Made by a program: the position numbers and the translations under genes
Assembly (NCBI RefSeq): GCF_000026985.1
Contig: NC_017390.1
Coordinates: 628,984-691,993, forward strand
DNA from: Erwinia pyrifoliae DSM 12163
Lineage (GTDB): Bacteria; Pseudomonadota; Gammaproteobacteria; Enterobacterales; Enterobacteriaceae
Reading direction: 5' to 3'
DNA length: 63,010 nucleotides
The notes under the pieces: generated by a model
What the model saw: only the letters and a program-made list of their open reading frames with translations
Told to the model about the DNA's origin: nothing
Databases searched by the model: none
Part shown: piece after piece, positions 49,661 through 59,747 of the stretch
Layout: each line of letters opens with the position of its first letter
How positions within the stretch are numbered: position 1 is the stretch's first letter

Positions 49661-51357
49661 AACCCAACCCCCCCACGATTTGCCTTAATCTGCTTCTCCA
49701 GCTCGGCGCTCTCTGCCAGCTGCACTTTTAGCTGCTGGGTTAAGCGCGTCATCTTCTCAGCAAACGGCTCAGCATCTTCTTCCTGTTCGGCAGCGCCGAC
49801 GTAGCGCCCCGGCGTCAGCACAAAGTCGTTTTTCTGGATATCTGCCAGCGAGGCGGCAAAGCAGAAACCGGCCTGATCCTGATAATCCTTATCCGTCTGC
49901 CAGGCGTGGAAGGTAGCGGCGATTTTCGCGATATCTTCTGTGGTGAAGTCGCGCAGCACGCGGTCTTTCATAAAGCCAGTCTGGCGCGCGTCGATAAACA
50001 GCACTTCCCCTTTACGGTGCGCCTTACCGTTGCCGCCGGACTTATTTTTGGTCAGCAGCCAGATACAGGCCGGGATCTGGGTATTGGTAAACAGCTGCCC
50101 CGGCAGCGCCACCATACACTCCACCAGGTCCGCCTCTACCAGCTTACGGCGGATTTCGCCCTCGTTATTGGTGTTGGAGCTCATCGAGCCGTTGGCCAGC
50201 AGCAGCGCCATCGATCCCTGCGGTGCCAGGTGGTGGATCATATGCTGCATCCAGGCAAAGTTGGCGTTGCCCTGCGGCGGCGTGCCGTACTGCCAGCGCA
50301 CGTCGTTCTCCAGCTTCGCGCTCCACCACTCCTTCATATTGAACGGCGGGTTGGCCATCACAAAGTCGGCGCGCAGATCCGGGTGCTGGTCGTCCAGCAG
50401 GGTATCGGCGTTTTTCGTGCCAAAATCAAAGTCGATACCGCGGATGGCCATATTCATCGCCGCCAGCCGCCAGGTGGTCGGGTTTGATTCCTGGCCGTAG
50501 ACCACGATTTTCTGCTTCTGCTCGGCGGCGTTATAGCGCTGCGCGTCGGCATGCTGCTCAATAAATCGGTCGCTGGAAACAAAGAAGCCGCCGGAGCCCA
50601 TCGCCGGGTCATACACGCGCCCCTGATACGGCTGCAGCATTTCAACGATCAGGGTGACGATGCTTTTTGGCGTGTAGTACTGGCCGCCCTGTTTGCCCTC
50701 TGCCAGCGCAAACTGTCCGAGGAAGTATTCGTAAACGTGGCCGAGAATATCCTTGCTGCTGAGCTTGAGCTGCTCGCCGTTGTACTGCGGGTTGCTGAAG
50801 TTGGCATCGGAGAAGGTATTAATCAGGCCGATCAGCACCTCGTTACCCAGCTGGTAATGGGCGATGCGGTTAAGAACGCCTTTCAGCTTGCCGTTGGACT
50901 GTTCGATTTTGTCCAGCGCATTATCAATCAGTAACGAAACCGAACGCAGCTTCAGCTCTTTGCCGTTTTCATCCCTCCCCAGCACGCTGCCCACCGGCAA
51001 TGCCGCCTGGCTTTTCAGCGTCTCCCAGCGGGCGGCTTTCGGCACCCAGAACACATTTTTTTCGGCGTAATAGTCTTCAACCTCCAGCTCCTGGTCAATC
51101 GCCTGCTGGTACTCTGCTTCGCTGTCATACTCTTCACGCGGTATGGCGTAGGTATTGTCGGCATTGCCGACCTGGCGAAACAGCTTGGTCAGCTCCTGCT
51201 GGCGTGCTTCAAAGGCGTCGGAAACATACTTCAGGAAGATAAGCCCCAGCACCACATGCTTGTAGTTGGCGGCATCCATATTGGCGCGCAGCTTGTCGGC
51301 CGCCTTCCAGAATTTGCTATCCAGCTCTTTCAGAAACTGTTGTTCGGTGTTGTTCAT
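49657..51357 (-). CDS. hsdM: Type I DNA methyltransferase subunit HsdM
   Basis: 566 residues from the ATG at 51357, which follows AAGGA by 6 bases; the longer frame to 51426 is not needed. N6-adenine methyltransferase: SAM motif DPAMGSGGFF near 250 and catalytic NPPF near 334, with an N-terminal helical HsdM domain (TEQQFLKELDSKFWKAADKL). Methylates the same site that HsdR would otherwise attack. A run of seven C (plus strand) lies just before the stop. Confidence 0.96.
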   Translation of the reverse strand: MNNTEQQFLKELDSKFWKAADKLRANMDAANYKHVVLGLIFLKYVSDAFEARQQELTKLFRQVGNADNTYAIPREEYDSEAEYQQAIDQELEVEDYYAEKNVFWVPKAARWETLKSQAALPVGSVLGRDENGKELKLRSVSLLIDNALDKIEQSNGKLKGVLNRIAHYQLGNEVLIGLINTFSDANFSNPQYNGEQLKLSSKDILGHVYEYFLGQFALAEGKQGGQYYTPKSIVTLIVEMLQPYQGRVYDPAMGSGGFFVSSDRFIEQHADAQRYNAAEQKQKIVVYGQESNPTTWRLAAMNMAIRGIDFDFGTKNADTLLDDQHPDLRADFVMANPPFNMKEWWSAKLENDVRWQYGTPPQGNANFAWMQHMIHHLAPQGSMALLLANGSMSSNTNNEGEIRRKLVEADLVECMVALPGQLFTNTQIPACIWLLTKNKSGGNGKAHRKGEVLFIDARQTGFMKDRVLRDFTTEDIAKIAATFHAWQTDKDYQDQAGFCFAASLADIQKNDFVLTPGRYVGAAEQEEDAEPFAEKMTRLTQQLKVQLAESAELEKQIKANRGGVGL

Positions 51358-51862
51358 CTGAATCCTTGGGAGAGATCGCAGTAACCGTGCATCATGCCCG
51401 GTCACGAAATGTGTTTTGCAGTGCATAACACAAAATGATACCTGTAACGCGGTTAATCATAAACGGGGTTGCGCAAAAGAAGTGGCGGATAACCACAGAA
51501 ACCGGCGCTGCAAAAGCGCGTGAGCTGTGTATTTTATATAAAAAGAAATAAACAGTGGTGGCTAAAAAACTTAAGTCTTAATCGACGCAAATTGCCGCCG
51601 GGTTGAAATCACCGCCGCTGTTTTGCCGGATATGATTGCTTCGGATATCACGCTGCCCCTTACCGCCGGCATTCCGCCTGATGCAAAGCGCCCCTCGGTT
51701 AAATGACTTTCCGCCTCCCTTCAGGAATTTTTATACTTAATGATAAGAAAATCGCCATATTTCTGAGATAATAGTTTCTGAAAACTTGTATGTTAAGATT
51801 TTTTACCGTCGGCATAGTCTTCTGCTGGCGCGGTTCAGCACACGGCAAAAGCAGGTAATAGC
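51358..51862. other. Divergent region between hsdM and zorA
   Basis: About 500 bases carrying the promoters of both defence systems. The part at 51720-51830 is AT-rich. I see no convincing operator repeat, RNA gene or protein-like ORF. Confidence 0.4.
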
Positions 51863-54052
51863 ATGTCCTGGTTTGATTCTTTCTTAGCGGCGCTGACTTC
51901 AGTGCAGCCTTATAAGGTTCCGCTGACGGTTATTGGTTTGGTCATCCTTGCGGGGATATTATTTATCGTCTTTTATCTGGCGCGTGCGGTGATTGTCGTT
52001 AAAGACCTTAAAAGACACACTCAGGCGGTCAAGAGTTTGCGCGGCCAGACGATCGAAGAGCACTCCGTTCAGCTGGACTCGCTGTTTCAGAAACCGCAGC
52101 TGAAACACGCCTGGAGTGAGTTTAAAGATTCACTGCATCCTCAGTTTGAGGTGGTCGACGGCGAGCAGAAAACCGCCCGAATACGCGCCACGGCCCCGAG
52201 TGCCAGCTACTTTTCTGAGCAGCAGCTGGTTGATATCCCGCTTAATACTGAATTGTTCAAACATCTGCCGGGCATTCTTACCGGCGTGGGGATTATCGGT
52301 ACCTTTTATGGTTTGATGATTGGCCTGCATCACTTTGACCCCAGCACTCCTGAACAGGTGAGCAGCAGCGTTAATCGCCTGCTGCATGATGTGCTGTATG
52401 CTTTTCTCGGTTCGGCTTTTGCCATTTTCGCTTCGATCCTGATTACCTCGCTGGAGAAGTTTTATTTAGCCAAGTGCTATAAGCATCTGGAGAAATTTAC
52501 CGCAGCCATTGACCAGCGGTATGTCAGCGGGGTCGGCGAGGAGTATCTGGCGGACCTGGTGAAGTCCGGTAAGGAGAGTTCAACCCAGGCGCGCCAGCTG
52601 AAAGAGAGCCTGGTGGGTGATTTGCGCAACATGCTGTTGGAGCTGACCGCCAGCCAAAAAAAAGAGAGTGAAAATTTAGCGCAAACGCTGACCACCACTT
52701 ATCGTGAAACGGGCCAGCACTTTGCCGAACAGGTGAGCGGAGCGATTGAAAACAGCCTGAAATCGCCGCTGGATAAAATTGCCGGTGCGGTGCAAACCGC
52801 CAGCGGCGATCAGAGTGGCATGGTGCAAAACATGCTAAAGGATGTTCTGACCGCTTTTATGTCGAAGCTGGACAGTACCTTCGGGCAACAGTTTACCCGC
52901 CTCAATGAAATGATGGGGCAAACGGTTGGGGCTATTGAGGGGATGCAAACCGGCTTCTCAACCCTGCTACAGGATATGCGCCAGGCAAGCGATGAGTCCC
53001 GCCAGGGCAGCGCGCAGCTTATCGGGCAACTGCTGGCAGAGATGAAGTCTGGCCAGCAGGCGATGCAATCCGCTATGAACGAGATGCTGACCAGCCTGCA
53101 AGCTTCGGTGGCAAAAATTGGCGCAGAGGGCGAAGGGGCCGGTGAACGTATGGCGCGCCAGCTGGAGAAAATGTTCGCCGAAAGTGCAGCGCGTGAAAAA
53201 GCGATGGCTGAACAGATGACCGCCTTTATTGACGCCATTAAGCGCTCGGTGCAGCAGGGGCAAAGTGAAACTATGGAGAAAATGGCCGACTCCGTTAGCG
53301 CACTGGGTGGGCAACTGAGTTCGCTATTTACCCAGCTTGAACAGGGGCAGCAGCAAATATCTCCGGGCCAGCAGGCTTCACAGCTTGAATTACACCAGCA
53401 AACGCAAAGCGTAATGAGTGAGTTTGACGGGCAGGTTAAGCAGCTGATCGATACGGTTGCGCAGCAGCAGGAAGCGACTCATGCCACCTTGCGTCAGCTT
53501 GCCGACAGCGCCAACCATCAGATTGACAATATGCAGCAGGGCGCAGAGAAAATGCGCCTTGCTGCAGAACGCTTTGAGCATGCCGGGGAGCGGGTCAGCG
53601 AGGCTAATCACGTCACTGCTGAGGTGCTGAATAAAACGCAAACGGCCGGTTCATCACTGGCGATGGCGGCCAGTGAACTGACAACGGTGGTCGCTGATTA
53701 TCGTCATAACCGCGAAGCGGTGGCTAAGTCGATAGCCATGCTGGAGGCGGTGGCCGCCAATACGCAGGCAGAGCAGACCACGCGTAGCCAGTTTATTGCT
53801 GACCTTAAGTCGCATGCCGAACGCTTGCAGGGTTATAACCGAGAGGCGCAAGGCTTTATGGACAAGGTCGGCGAGGTGCTGGGCCAGAGCTTTGACGACT
53901 TCTCTGGCGGCGTTACGCGCAGCCTGGATCAGACGCTGGGCAAGCTGGATGTCGAGATGGCAAAAGCCTCGACGCTGCTTGCCGGCGCGGTGGAGAACAT
54001 GAGTGAAAGCATCAACGATCTCGACGATCTTCTGTCGCGTACGCGTCGCTAA
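51863..54052 (+). CDS. zorA: Zorya type I protein ZorA (MotA/TolQ-like channel with long tail)
   Basis: 729 residues, the length known for type I ZorA. Three membrane segments: about 18-45, 136-156 (GILTGVGIIGTFYGLMIGL) and 177-200 (DVLYAFLGSAFAIFASILIT), like the MotA/ExbB core. From about 205 to the end it is a very long, Gln/Ala/Met-rich helical tail predicted to project into the cytoplasm. In known Zorya systems ZorA5-ZorB2 forms a proton-driven motor that senses phage entry and whose tail recruits or activates ZorC/ZorD. First of four tightly packed genes. Confidence 0.95.
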   Translation: MSWFDSFLAALTSVQPYKVPLTVIGLVILAGILFIVFYLARAVIVVKDLKRHTQAVKSLRGQTIEEHSVQLDSLFQKPQLKHAWSEFKDSLHPQFEVVDGEQKTARIRATAPSASYFSEQQLVDIPLNTELFKHLPGILTGVGIIGTFYGLMIGLHHFDPSTPEQVSSSVNRLLHDVLYAFLGSAFAIFASILITSLEKFYLAKCYKHLEKFTAAIDQRYVSGVGEEYLADLVKSGKESSTQARQLKESLVGDLRNMLLELTASQKKESENLAQTLTTTYRETGQHFAEQVSGAIENSLKSPLDKIAGAVQTASGDQSGMVQNMLKDVLTAFMSKLDSTFGQQFTRLNEMMGQTVGAIEGMQTGFSTLLQDMRQASDESRQGSAQLIGQLLAEMKSGQQAMQSAMNEMLTSLQASVAKIGAEGEGAGERMARQLEKMFAESAAREKAMAEQMTAFIDAIKRSVQQGQSETMEKMADSVSALGGQLSSLFTQLEQGQQQISPGQQASQLELHQQTQSVMSEFDGQVKQLIDTVAQQQEATHATLRQLADSANHQIDNMQQGAEKMRLAAERFEHAGERVSEANHVTAEVLNKTQTAGSSLAMAASELTTVVADYRHNREAVAKSIAMLEAVAANTQAEQTTRSQFIADLKSHAERLQGYNREAQGFMDKVGEVLGQSFDDFSGGVTRSLDQTLGKLDVEMAKASTLLAGAVENMSESINDLDDLLSRTRR

Positions 54053-54067
54053 CGGGAGTCGATGCCA

Positions 54068-54805
54068 ATGTTCGGTAACGCATTTGGTGCGAAAAAGCGC
54101 CGTAGCGACGAGGCTGAAAAGCCATTCTGGATCTCCTATGCGGACCTGATGACGGCGATGATGGTGCTGTTTCTGGTGGTGATGGTGGCTTCGCTGAGCT
54201 CAGTCACGCAACGTATACAGCGGGCTGAAGCGGGGGAAAAGCGGCGTGGGCAGGACATCACCCGATTGTGTCAACGTCTGGAATTACGCGCACGCGAGCT
54301 GAATAAAACCATCGTGGTGGACTGCCACGACAACCGCATCAGCTTTGGTGAAGCCGGGCGCTTCGACCACAACCGTTTTTTCCTCAATCCCGGCGGGCAA
54401 AAAGCGTTGCAGGATGTGGTGCCGTTAGTGCTGGAAGCGGCTGACAGTGAAGAAGGAAAAAAGTGGTTTAAGCAGATTGTTATTGAAGGGTTTACCGATA
54501 CCGACGGCTCTTATCTGTATAACCTGCATTTATCCTTGCAACGTTCTGAATGGGTGATGTGTAGCCTGCTGGACAGCCGCAGCCCGCTGCAGCAGCATAT
54601 CAACCCGCACCAGCAGGTACAGATCCGCAAACTGTTTCTGGCCGGTGGCGTATCGTTTAATAACGCCAGAGAGAGTAAAGAAGCCAGCCGCAGGGTAGAG
54701 CTGCGTATGCAATTCTACGGTCTCAAAGACAAGCGCGCTGACGATATCCATGATTTCCCGGCGGTGATCGATAAAGAAGTCTGTCAGCTGGTTATGCCGC
54801 TATGA
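54068..54805 (+). CDS. zorB: Zorya protein ZorB (MotB/OmpA-like)
   Basis: 245 residues from the ATG at 54068; another ATG at 54062 gives two more residues but sits only 3 bases from GGGAG. With the second ATG the membrane aspartate is Asp26 (SYADLMTAMMVLFLVVMV), the proton-carrying residue of ZorB. After the single membrane helix comes a peptidoglycan-binding OmpA-type domain with IEGFTDTDGSYLYNL and NARESKEASRRVELRMQF. Stator anchor for ZorA. Stop overlaps zorC (ATGA). Confidence 0.95.
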   Translation: MFGNAFGAKKRRSDEAEKPFWISYADLMTAMMVLFLVVMVASLSSVTQRIQRAEAGEKRRGQDITRLCQRLELRARELNKTIVVDCHDNRISFGEAGRFDHNRFFLNPGGQKALQDVVPLVLEAADSEEGKKWFKQIVIEGFTDTDGSYLYNLHLSLQRSEWVMCSLLDSRSPLQQHINPHQQVQIRKLFLAGGVSFNNARESKEASRRVELRMQFYGLKDKRADDIHDFPAVIDKEVCQLVMPL

Positions 54806-56502
54806 GTCAGGCGCTTAATAAACTGTCACGACGTATTGCTGATTCACTCAGCAGGCGGTTTAGCGGTGAGCAATGGCTGCATCATGATTTTGCCCAACTG
54901 AGCCTGGCCGGGCATGCCATTGAACAACAGTTTGAAAAGGCAGAAAAACTGCCGCTGCCGCCGCAGGAAAAAAGGCTGGAAGCATTGCGCCGTTTTCGTC
55001 TGGCAAAAGAGTTAACGGCGCTGGAATGGCGAATGGTTTTTTATGGCCTTGCGGACAACGATCCGCAGGCACCGCATCGGCCAATACTGCTGGAAGATGA
55101 CGAAAGTTTCCCCCGGGTTGAGCGCAAAATCTGCGAACTGATTGAAGATAAGACGCTTAAACGCCGGGAGTGGGCGGCATTGTGCTCAAGCTATTTTGCT
55201 TATCAAAATGACGCCCCGGATCTCAACCGCCACTGGTGCGTGCTGCGCAGTCATATTTCGCGCGGGTATCAGGTGGTGAAAGCCTCCGTCCGGCGAGAAA
55301 AATCATGGATGCGTGTTGTTGAGCATTATCACGATATTTTTACCGCGCAGGCGGGAACGCTGATTGCGCAGCAGATGGTAAACCGTGAGAAAACCGCTTC
55401 AGACACGCTGGAGAAGATCGCCCAAATTCCGGAGAGCAGCTGGCTGTGGAAACGTATTTTTACCGTGTTGCTGGCACAGATATATCAAGACAGCGACGAC
55501 GTTTTCCTTGATAAAATCAGCTGGCTGCTGGAGCAGGCGGTGGGCTGGGCGCGTTTCCGCGATGACATTATGTCCGCCTGTTTAACGCGCTATTATCAGT
55601 CCCGATATCGCGAGCAGCCCCACAGCCAGCTAAAGCAAGCGGCACTTGATTACTGGCAAAGCCCGCAGCTCAAAAGCCAGCAGAATAAGTGGCATCAATA
55701 TGTGGATGAAAATGTTGCGGCGATGGTGCGATCCTGGCTGGCCAAACAGGATTTGACCCACTTCTTTGAATTGCTGCGCGGTAAGGGTGATGTTGATCAG
55801 GCGCGTCTGTTTTACTGGCTACGTTTTGCCAACCAGATGGGCTTCACCCGCATCGTAATGGGGCAGGATGCCCGGCAGGATCGCAGCGGCGATTTTGTTC
55901 AGTTCCGCGCCGATAACAAAGGCCGTCTTAGCCAGCTGCGCGGCGGGCGTGCTTTAGACAACGCCATGATTATGCAGATTAACGATTATCTGTTTGTCGA
56001 GTTTTCTGGCGTTGGCAATGCGATGTATGCCTATCGGATTGGTCAGGCGCCTTTTAATCCGGAAGCGGACCAGCTTGATATTACCACTCAGCTGAAAGAC
56101 AGACCCCACGAATTATCCTACATTCTGCGCCTTCCCCATCGTCCGCGTGCAGAAGACTATAACAACGGGCGGATCACCGGCTGGATGAAAAAATACGATG
56201 ATGAACTCCGCCGTCTGGGGATAACCTGTATTGCCGAACAAACCCTTGCTGCTGCGGTTAAACCCAGCCCGATAACGCGTAATCCGCTTCAGCGGCATCA
56301 TATTGCGTTGCTGAACCCGGTTCGCGATCGGGCCATTCAAAATCTGATTAATACCATGTCTTGTGAGGTTGTTGATAACCGTCAGCGTGGCGGGGTACTT
56401 TCGGTGATTGTTGAAAAAAACCAACCCGCTATCGTGATGCAATTGCTCAAGCTGGGCTTTACTGCAACCAATAAAAACCCCCGTCGTTACTGGATTAAAT
56501 AA
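54802..56502 (+). CDS. zorC: Zorya type I protein ZorC (EH-signature domain)
   Basis: 566 residues, soluble, mainly helical. The C-terminal half shows the EH_Signature region: QARLFYWLRFANQMGFTRIV, then SGDFVQFRADNKGRLSQLRG and NAMIMQINDYLFVEFSG. ZorC is found only in type I Zorya and, in published work, binds DNA and acts with ZorD. Starts within the zorB stop and shares one base with zorD, so the four genes form one translation unit. Confidence 0.93.
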   Translation: MSQALNKLSRRIADSLSRRFSGEQWLHHDFAQLSLAGHAIEQQFEKAEKLPLPPQEKRLEALRRFRLAKELTALEWRMVFYGLADNDPQAPHRPILLEDDESFPRVERKICELIEDKTLKRREWAALCSSYFAYQNDAPDLNRHWCVLRSHISRGYQVVKASVRREKSWMRVVEHYHDIFTAQAGTLIAQQMVNREKTASDTLEKIAQIPESSWLWKRIFTVLLAQIYQDSDDVFLDKISWLLEQAVGWARFRDDIMSACLTRYYQSRYREQPHSQLKQAALDYWQSPQLKSQQNKWHQYVDENVAAMVRSWLAKQDLTHFFELLRGKGDVDQARLFYWLRFANQMGFTRIVMGQDARQDRSGDFVQFRADNKGRLSQLRGGRALDNAMIMQINDYLFVEFSGVGNAMYAYRIGQAPFNPEADQLDITTQLKDRPHELSYILRLPHRPRAEDYNNGRITGWMKKYDDELRRLGITCIAEQTLAAAVKPSPITRNPLQRHHIALLNPVRDRAIQNLINTMSCEVVDNRQRGGVLSVIVEKNQPAIVMQLLKLGFTATNKNPRRYWIK

Positions 56503-59500
56503 TGCTAAAACGTCTGCTTAGTCAGTTCACTGGCCATCGCCAACAGGTTGAATCCCGTCTGCGTCATCAGTATCAAATGGAAGATAGCGGACTCAGTTTT
56601 TCGTTTGAGCGGGTGACGGACGAACAGTTATGGGCGCTGAAGGCCTGGCTTGAACAGCTGGCGGATGAAGATTATCTGATCGAACTCGCCGATCGCTGGC
56701 TACTGACCTGGGATGAACTTTATCGTTTACTGGAGGATGAAGAACATGCCAGCAGCCTGGCTTTGTTGGGCGTACCCGCCATTTTGCCGCTACGGGCCAG
56801 CCTGAGTTCTGGCGGCGCGCTCAGCGATGAAGATTTCCAGCTTTATCTGGGTGAATGGCAAGCCAGCGACAGCGGTCGCACGGTTACTGTTAGCCTTGTC
56901 AGACCGATATTTAACCATGACGGCCATCCCCGTCTGCTGACAAAGGCTGACTGGCAGTTGATTCAGGGATTAAAACAATTTCACGCCCGGCAACGCTCTG
57001 CCCCCGGAGAGTTAACCAATCAGATTGGTTGGGCAAATGTGCGCAAGTTAGCAAAACAGGCCGGAGCGCAGTTTGATGATTACCTGGCGAAAACCGTGGT
57101 GGTAAAACCGGCCTCCCTGAAACTCAAACTGCGTAAAGCCACCATTGCCGATACGGCGGTGATTGAAATTGAGCCGTCCTTTGAGGATCAGCCGGAAAAT
57201 TGGTTGGCGAGTTTTGATCGCAATGCGCAGGTAAATGACACTTATCGCGTGCCCGGGCCGGACGGTGAGTTAAGCCATGTTATTTTTACGCCTGAAGTTA
57301 AGGAAGTGCTGTCTTCTGTTCATGCCATTCCCGGTCGGCGCGTGGCAGGCGGTGAGGCACTGTCTTTTGTGCGTAACCCCTATACGTTTTTGGGTGAGCA
57401 AGCTGCTGCTGTTATTGCACCTGAAGATCATGAGCAGGCGCTTTATGATGCGCATATTTTCTTCCACCATTTTCGTCTGCTGCCGCGCGTGAGCGAAAAG
57501 AATGCTATCGAAGATGTCACGCTACTGTTAGAGCCGATTTCTACTGTACCGCAGCCAGAAACGTCTTTCGTTTTCTCATCACCCTGGGAATTAGAGAGAT
57601 TTATCAACGAGCTGGGTATCAGCGTGGCTTCTCAAATGCCGGCGGGGCAGTGGCAGGGCTATGAACTCGAACTCAGCCAATTCGGTGAGGCGCAGTGGCT
57701 GAACTGTAAGGCATTGCTGACCCGGTGGCAGGAGGAATCGGCGGGAAAAGAGTTTTCTGACGTTCTGGATATCAATAAATACGGTGACCGGGTTATTGGC
57801 ATCGGTGAATTTGAAAAAATGGCTTCGCCGTGGTTAACCAACGCACAAGGTGAGAACTGGCTACCCGATGATATTGATTTCCCTACCGTTTCAGCGGAGG
57901 TATTTAACGGTTGGCAGCAGGATAATCCGCAGCATTTGAGCAGTCTCAAGCAGCGAATAGCTGATGCCGAAGCAAGCGGCGCATCAACTGTCATCGCGCC
58001 GTGGAATGACAGGGAGATCCCGCTTGGTTCAGCGCAAGCACTGCTTAAAGCCTGGCAGAAGCAGAGCCAGAGTAAGAATGGTGATAAGGATTTTGCAAAG
58101 GAAAACGTTGCGCGGGCAGTGCTGAAGATTGAGCAGAATATTGATGAGCCGATGTATATCAGGCAGCGGCGTATTTCATTGCTTGAAGCTCATCAAACGG
58201 GGCCAGAGATCCCTCTTCACCTGAAAGAAGATATTCAGCTTAAGGCGCATCAGAAAAAAGGGATTGCCTGGCTGCAACAGTTATTTCTTAAATCGCCTTA
58301 CGAGACCACAGGCTGCCTGCTGGCAGATGATATGGGATTAGGTAAAACGCTGCAGATACTGGCCTTGCTGGTATGGAATATTGAGCAAAATCCGGACGGC
58401 GAGCCGGGTTTGATCGTCGCTCCCGTCTCCTTGCTGGATAACTGGCAGCGCGAGCTGGACAATTTTTTCTATACCACTGGAATACCGGTGCTGAAATTGT
58501 ACGGAGACACGATCGGCGCGATGAAATATCGTCAACAGGATATCCCGGTACATTTAAAAGCGCAGGGCATTAAAAGTTTATTGCAACCTGGCTGGCGGGG
58601 AGAGGCCAAAATCGTGCTCACGACCTACGAAACATTGCGCGATCAGGAGTTTTCGCTGGCGCGGCAGCCCTGGTCAATTATGGTATGTGATGAAGCGCAA
58701 AAAATAAAAAACCCCGCAGCACTTATTACACAGGCAGCTAATGCCGTGCAGGCACGATTTAAAGTCGCCTGTACCGGAACGCCAGTAGAAAATACATTAG
58801 TCGATTTGTGGAGCCTGTTCGACTTCGTGCAGCCAGGCCTGCTGGGGGCGCTAAATGAATTTGGCAAACGCTATGTCCGAACGATAGAAAATGAAGATGG
58901 CCGTCATCATCGGGCATTAGAGCAACTTCGGCGACTGATTGAACCACAAACGTTAAGGCGAACTAAAGAAGAAGTCGCGGGCGATTTGCCACAAAAAATT
59001 GAGGTGGCTGAGTGTAAGGCATTAATGATGTCAGGCATTCAGCGCCAGCTTTACCTCTCATCCATTGGTGCCTGGCAGCAGCAGCAAGATGTAGCGGAAG
59101 GTATGCAGGAGGCAGGTACGGGAATGCTTGGGTTGCTGCATAAATTGAAGCTAATTTGCGCACATCCTTTTAGCGTCAACCCGGAACCAGGTTATCGCGA
59201 GCATTCACCCAAGCTTAACTGGATGTTGCACACGCTGGATGGGATAAAGCGTAGTGGGGAAGATAAGGTGATTGTTTTCACCGAATTAAGAGACCTGCAA
59301 CGTGAGCTTCAGCACGCCATTTATCAGCGTTTTGGTTTTCGGCCGGTTATCATTAATGGTGATACCAGTACCAAAAGTAATAGCCAGAATAGCAGGCAAA
59401 AGCTGATTGATGACTTCCAGTCACAGCCCGGTTTTGACGTCATTATCCTTTCTACCGTTGCTGTCGGATTTGGTGTAAATGTGCAAAAAGCTAACCATGT

Positions 59501-59747
59501 TATCCATTTCACGCGCTGCTGGAACCCGGCGAAAGAGGATCAGGCTACCGATCGTGCTTATCGTATTGGGCAAACTAAAGATGTTTACGTCTATTATCCA
59601 ACGGTGAGAGACAGTGAAGTGACGACATTTGAAGAAACGCTGGACGAACTTCTCAACAGACGTCGATCTCTTGCCAGGGATATGCTTAGTACGTCGTCTG
59701 ATTTATCAGGTGCTGATTTCGACGTCGTACTGCAAGATATCATTTAA
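56502..59747 (+). CDS. zorD: Zorya type I protein ZorD (SNF2-type helicase/nuclease)
   Basis: 1081 residues. The N-terminal half (1-550) is a poorly conserved SNF2-associated region. Then a SWI2/SNF2 ATPase: Walker A LLADDMGLGKTLQ (about 606-617), DEAQ box in VCDEAQKIKNPAA (about 728), CTGTPVENTLVDLWSLFDFV, and the helicase C half with IILSTVAVGFGVNVQKA and CWNPAKEDQATDRAYRIGQT. ZorD is the effector that degrades invading DNA after ZorAB signalling; no separate nuclease motif is obvious to me. All ATPase motifs are intact, so the system is likely active. Confidence 0.94.
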   Translation: MLKRLLSQFTGHRQQVESRLRHQYQMEDSGLSFSFERVTDEQLWALKAWLEQLADEDYLIELADRWLLTWDELYRLLEDEEHASSLALLGVPAILPLRASLSSGGALSDEDFQLYLGEWQASDSGRTVTVSLVRPIFNHDGHPRLLTKADWQLIQGLKQFHARQRSAPGELTNQIGWANVRKLAKQAGAQFDDYLAKTVVVKPASLKLKLRKATIADTAVIEIEPSFEDQPENWLASFDRNAQVNDTYRVPGPDGELSHVIFTPEVKEVLSSVHAIPGRRVAGGEALSFVRNPYTFLGEQAAAVIAPEDHEQALYDAHIFFHHFRLLPRVSEKNAIEDVTLLLEPISTVPQPETSFVFSSPWELERFINELGISVASQMPAGQWQGYELELSQFGEAQWLNCKALLTRWQEESAGKEFSDVLDINKYGDRVIGIGEFEKMASPWLTNAQGENWLPDDIDFPTVSAEVFNGWQQDNPQHLSSLKQRIADAEASGASTVIAPWNDREIPLGSAQALLKAWQKQSQSKNGDKDFAKENVARAVLKIEQNIDEPMYIRQRRISLLEAHQTGPEIPLHLKEDIQLKAHQKKGIAWLQQLFLKSPYETTGCLLADDMGLGKTLQILALLVWNIEQNPDGEPGLIVAPVSLLDNWQRELDNFFYTTGIPVLKLYGDTIGAMKYRQQDIPVHLKAQGIKSLLQPGWRGEAKIVLTTYETLRDQEFSLARQPWSIMVCDEAQKIKNPAALITQAANAVQARFKVACTGTPVENTLVDLWSLFDFVQPGLLGALNEFGKRYVRTIENEDGRHHRALEQLRRLIEPQTLRRTKEEVAGDLPQKIEVAECKALMMSGIQRQLYLSSIGAWQQQQDVAEGMQEAGTGMLGLLHKLKLICAHPFSVNPEPGYREHSPKLNWMLHTLDGIKRSGEDKVIVFTELRDLQRELQHAIYQRFGFRPVIINGDTSTKSNSQNSRQKLIDDFQSQPGFDVIILSTVAVGFGVNVQKANHVIHFTRCWNPAKEDQATDRAYRIGQTKDVYVYYPTVRDSEVTTFEETLDELLNRRRSLARDMLSTSSDLSGADFDVVLQDII

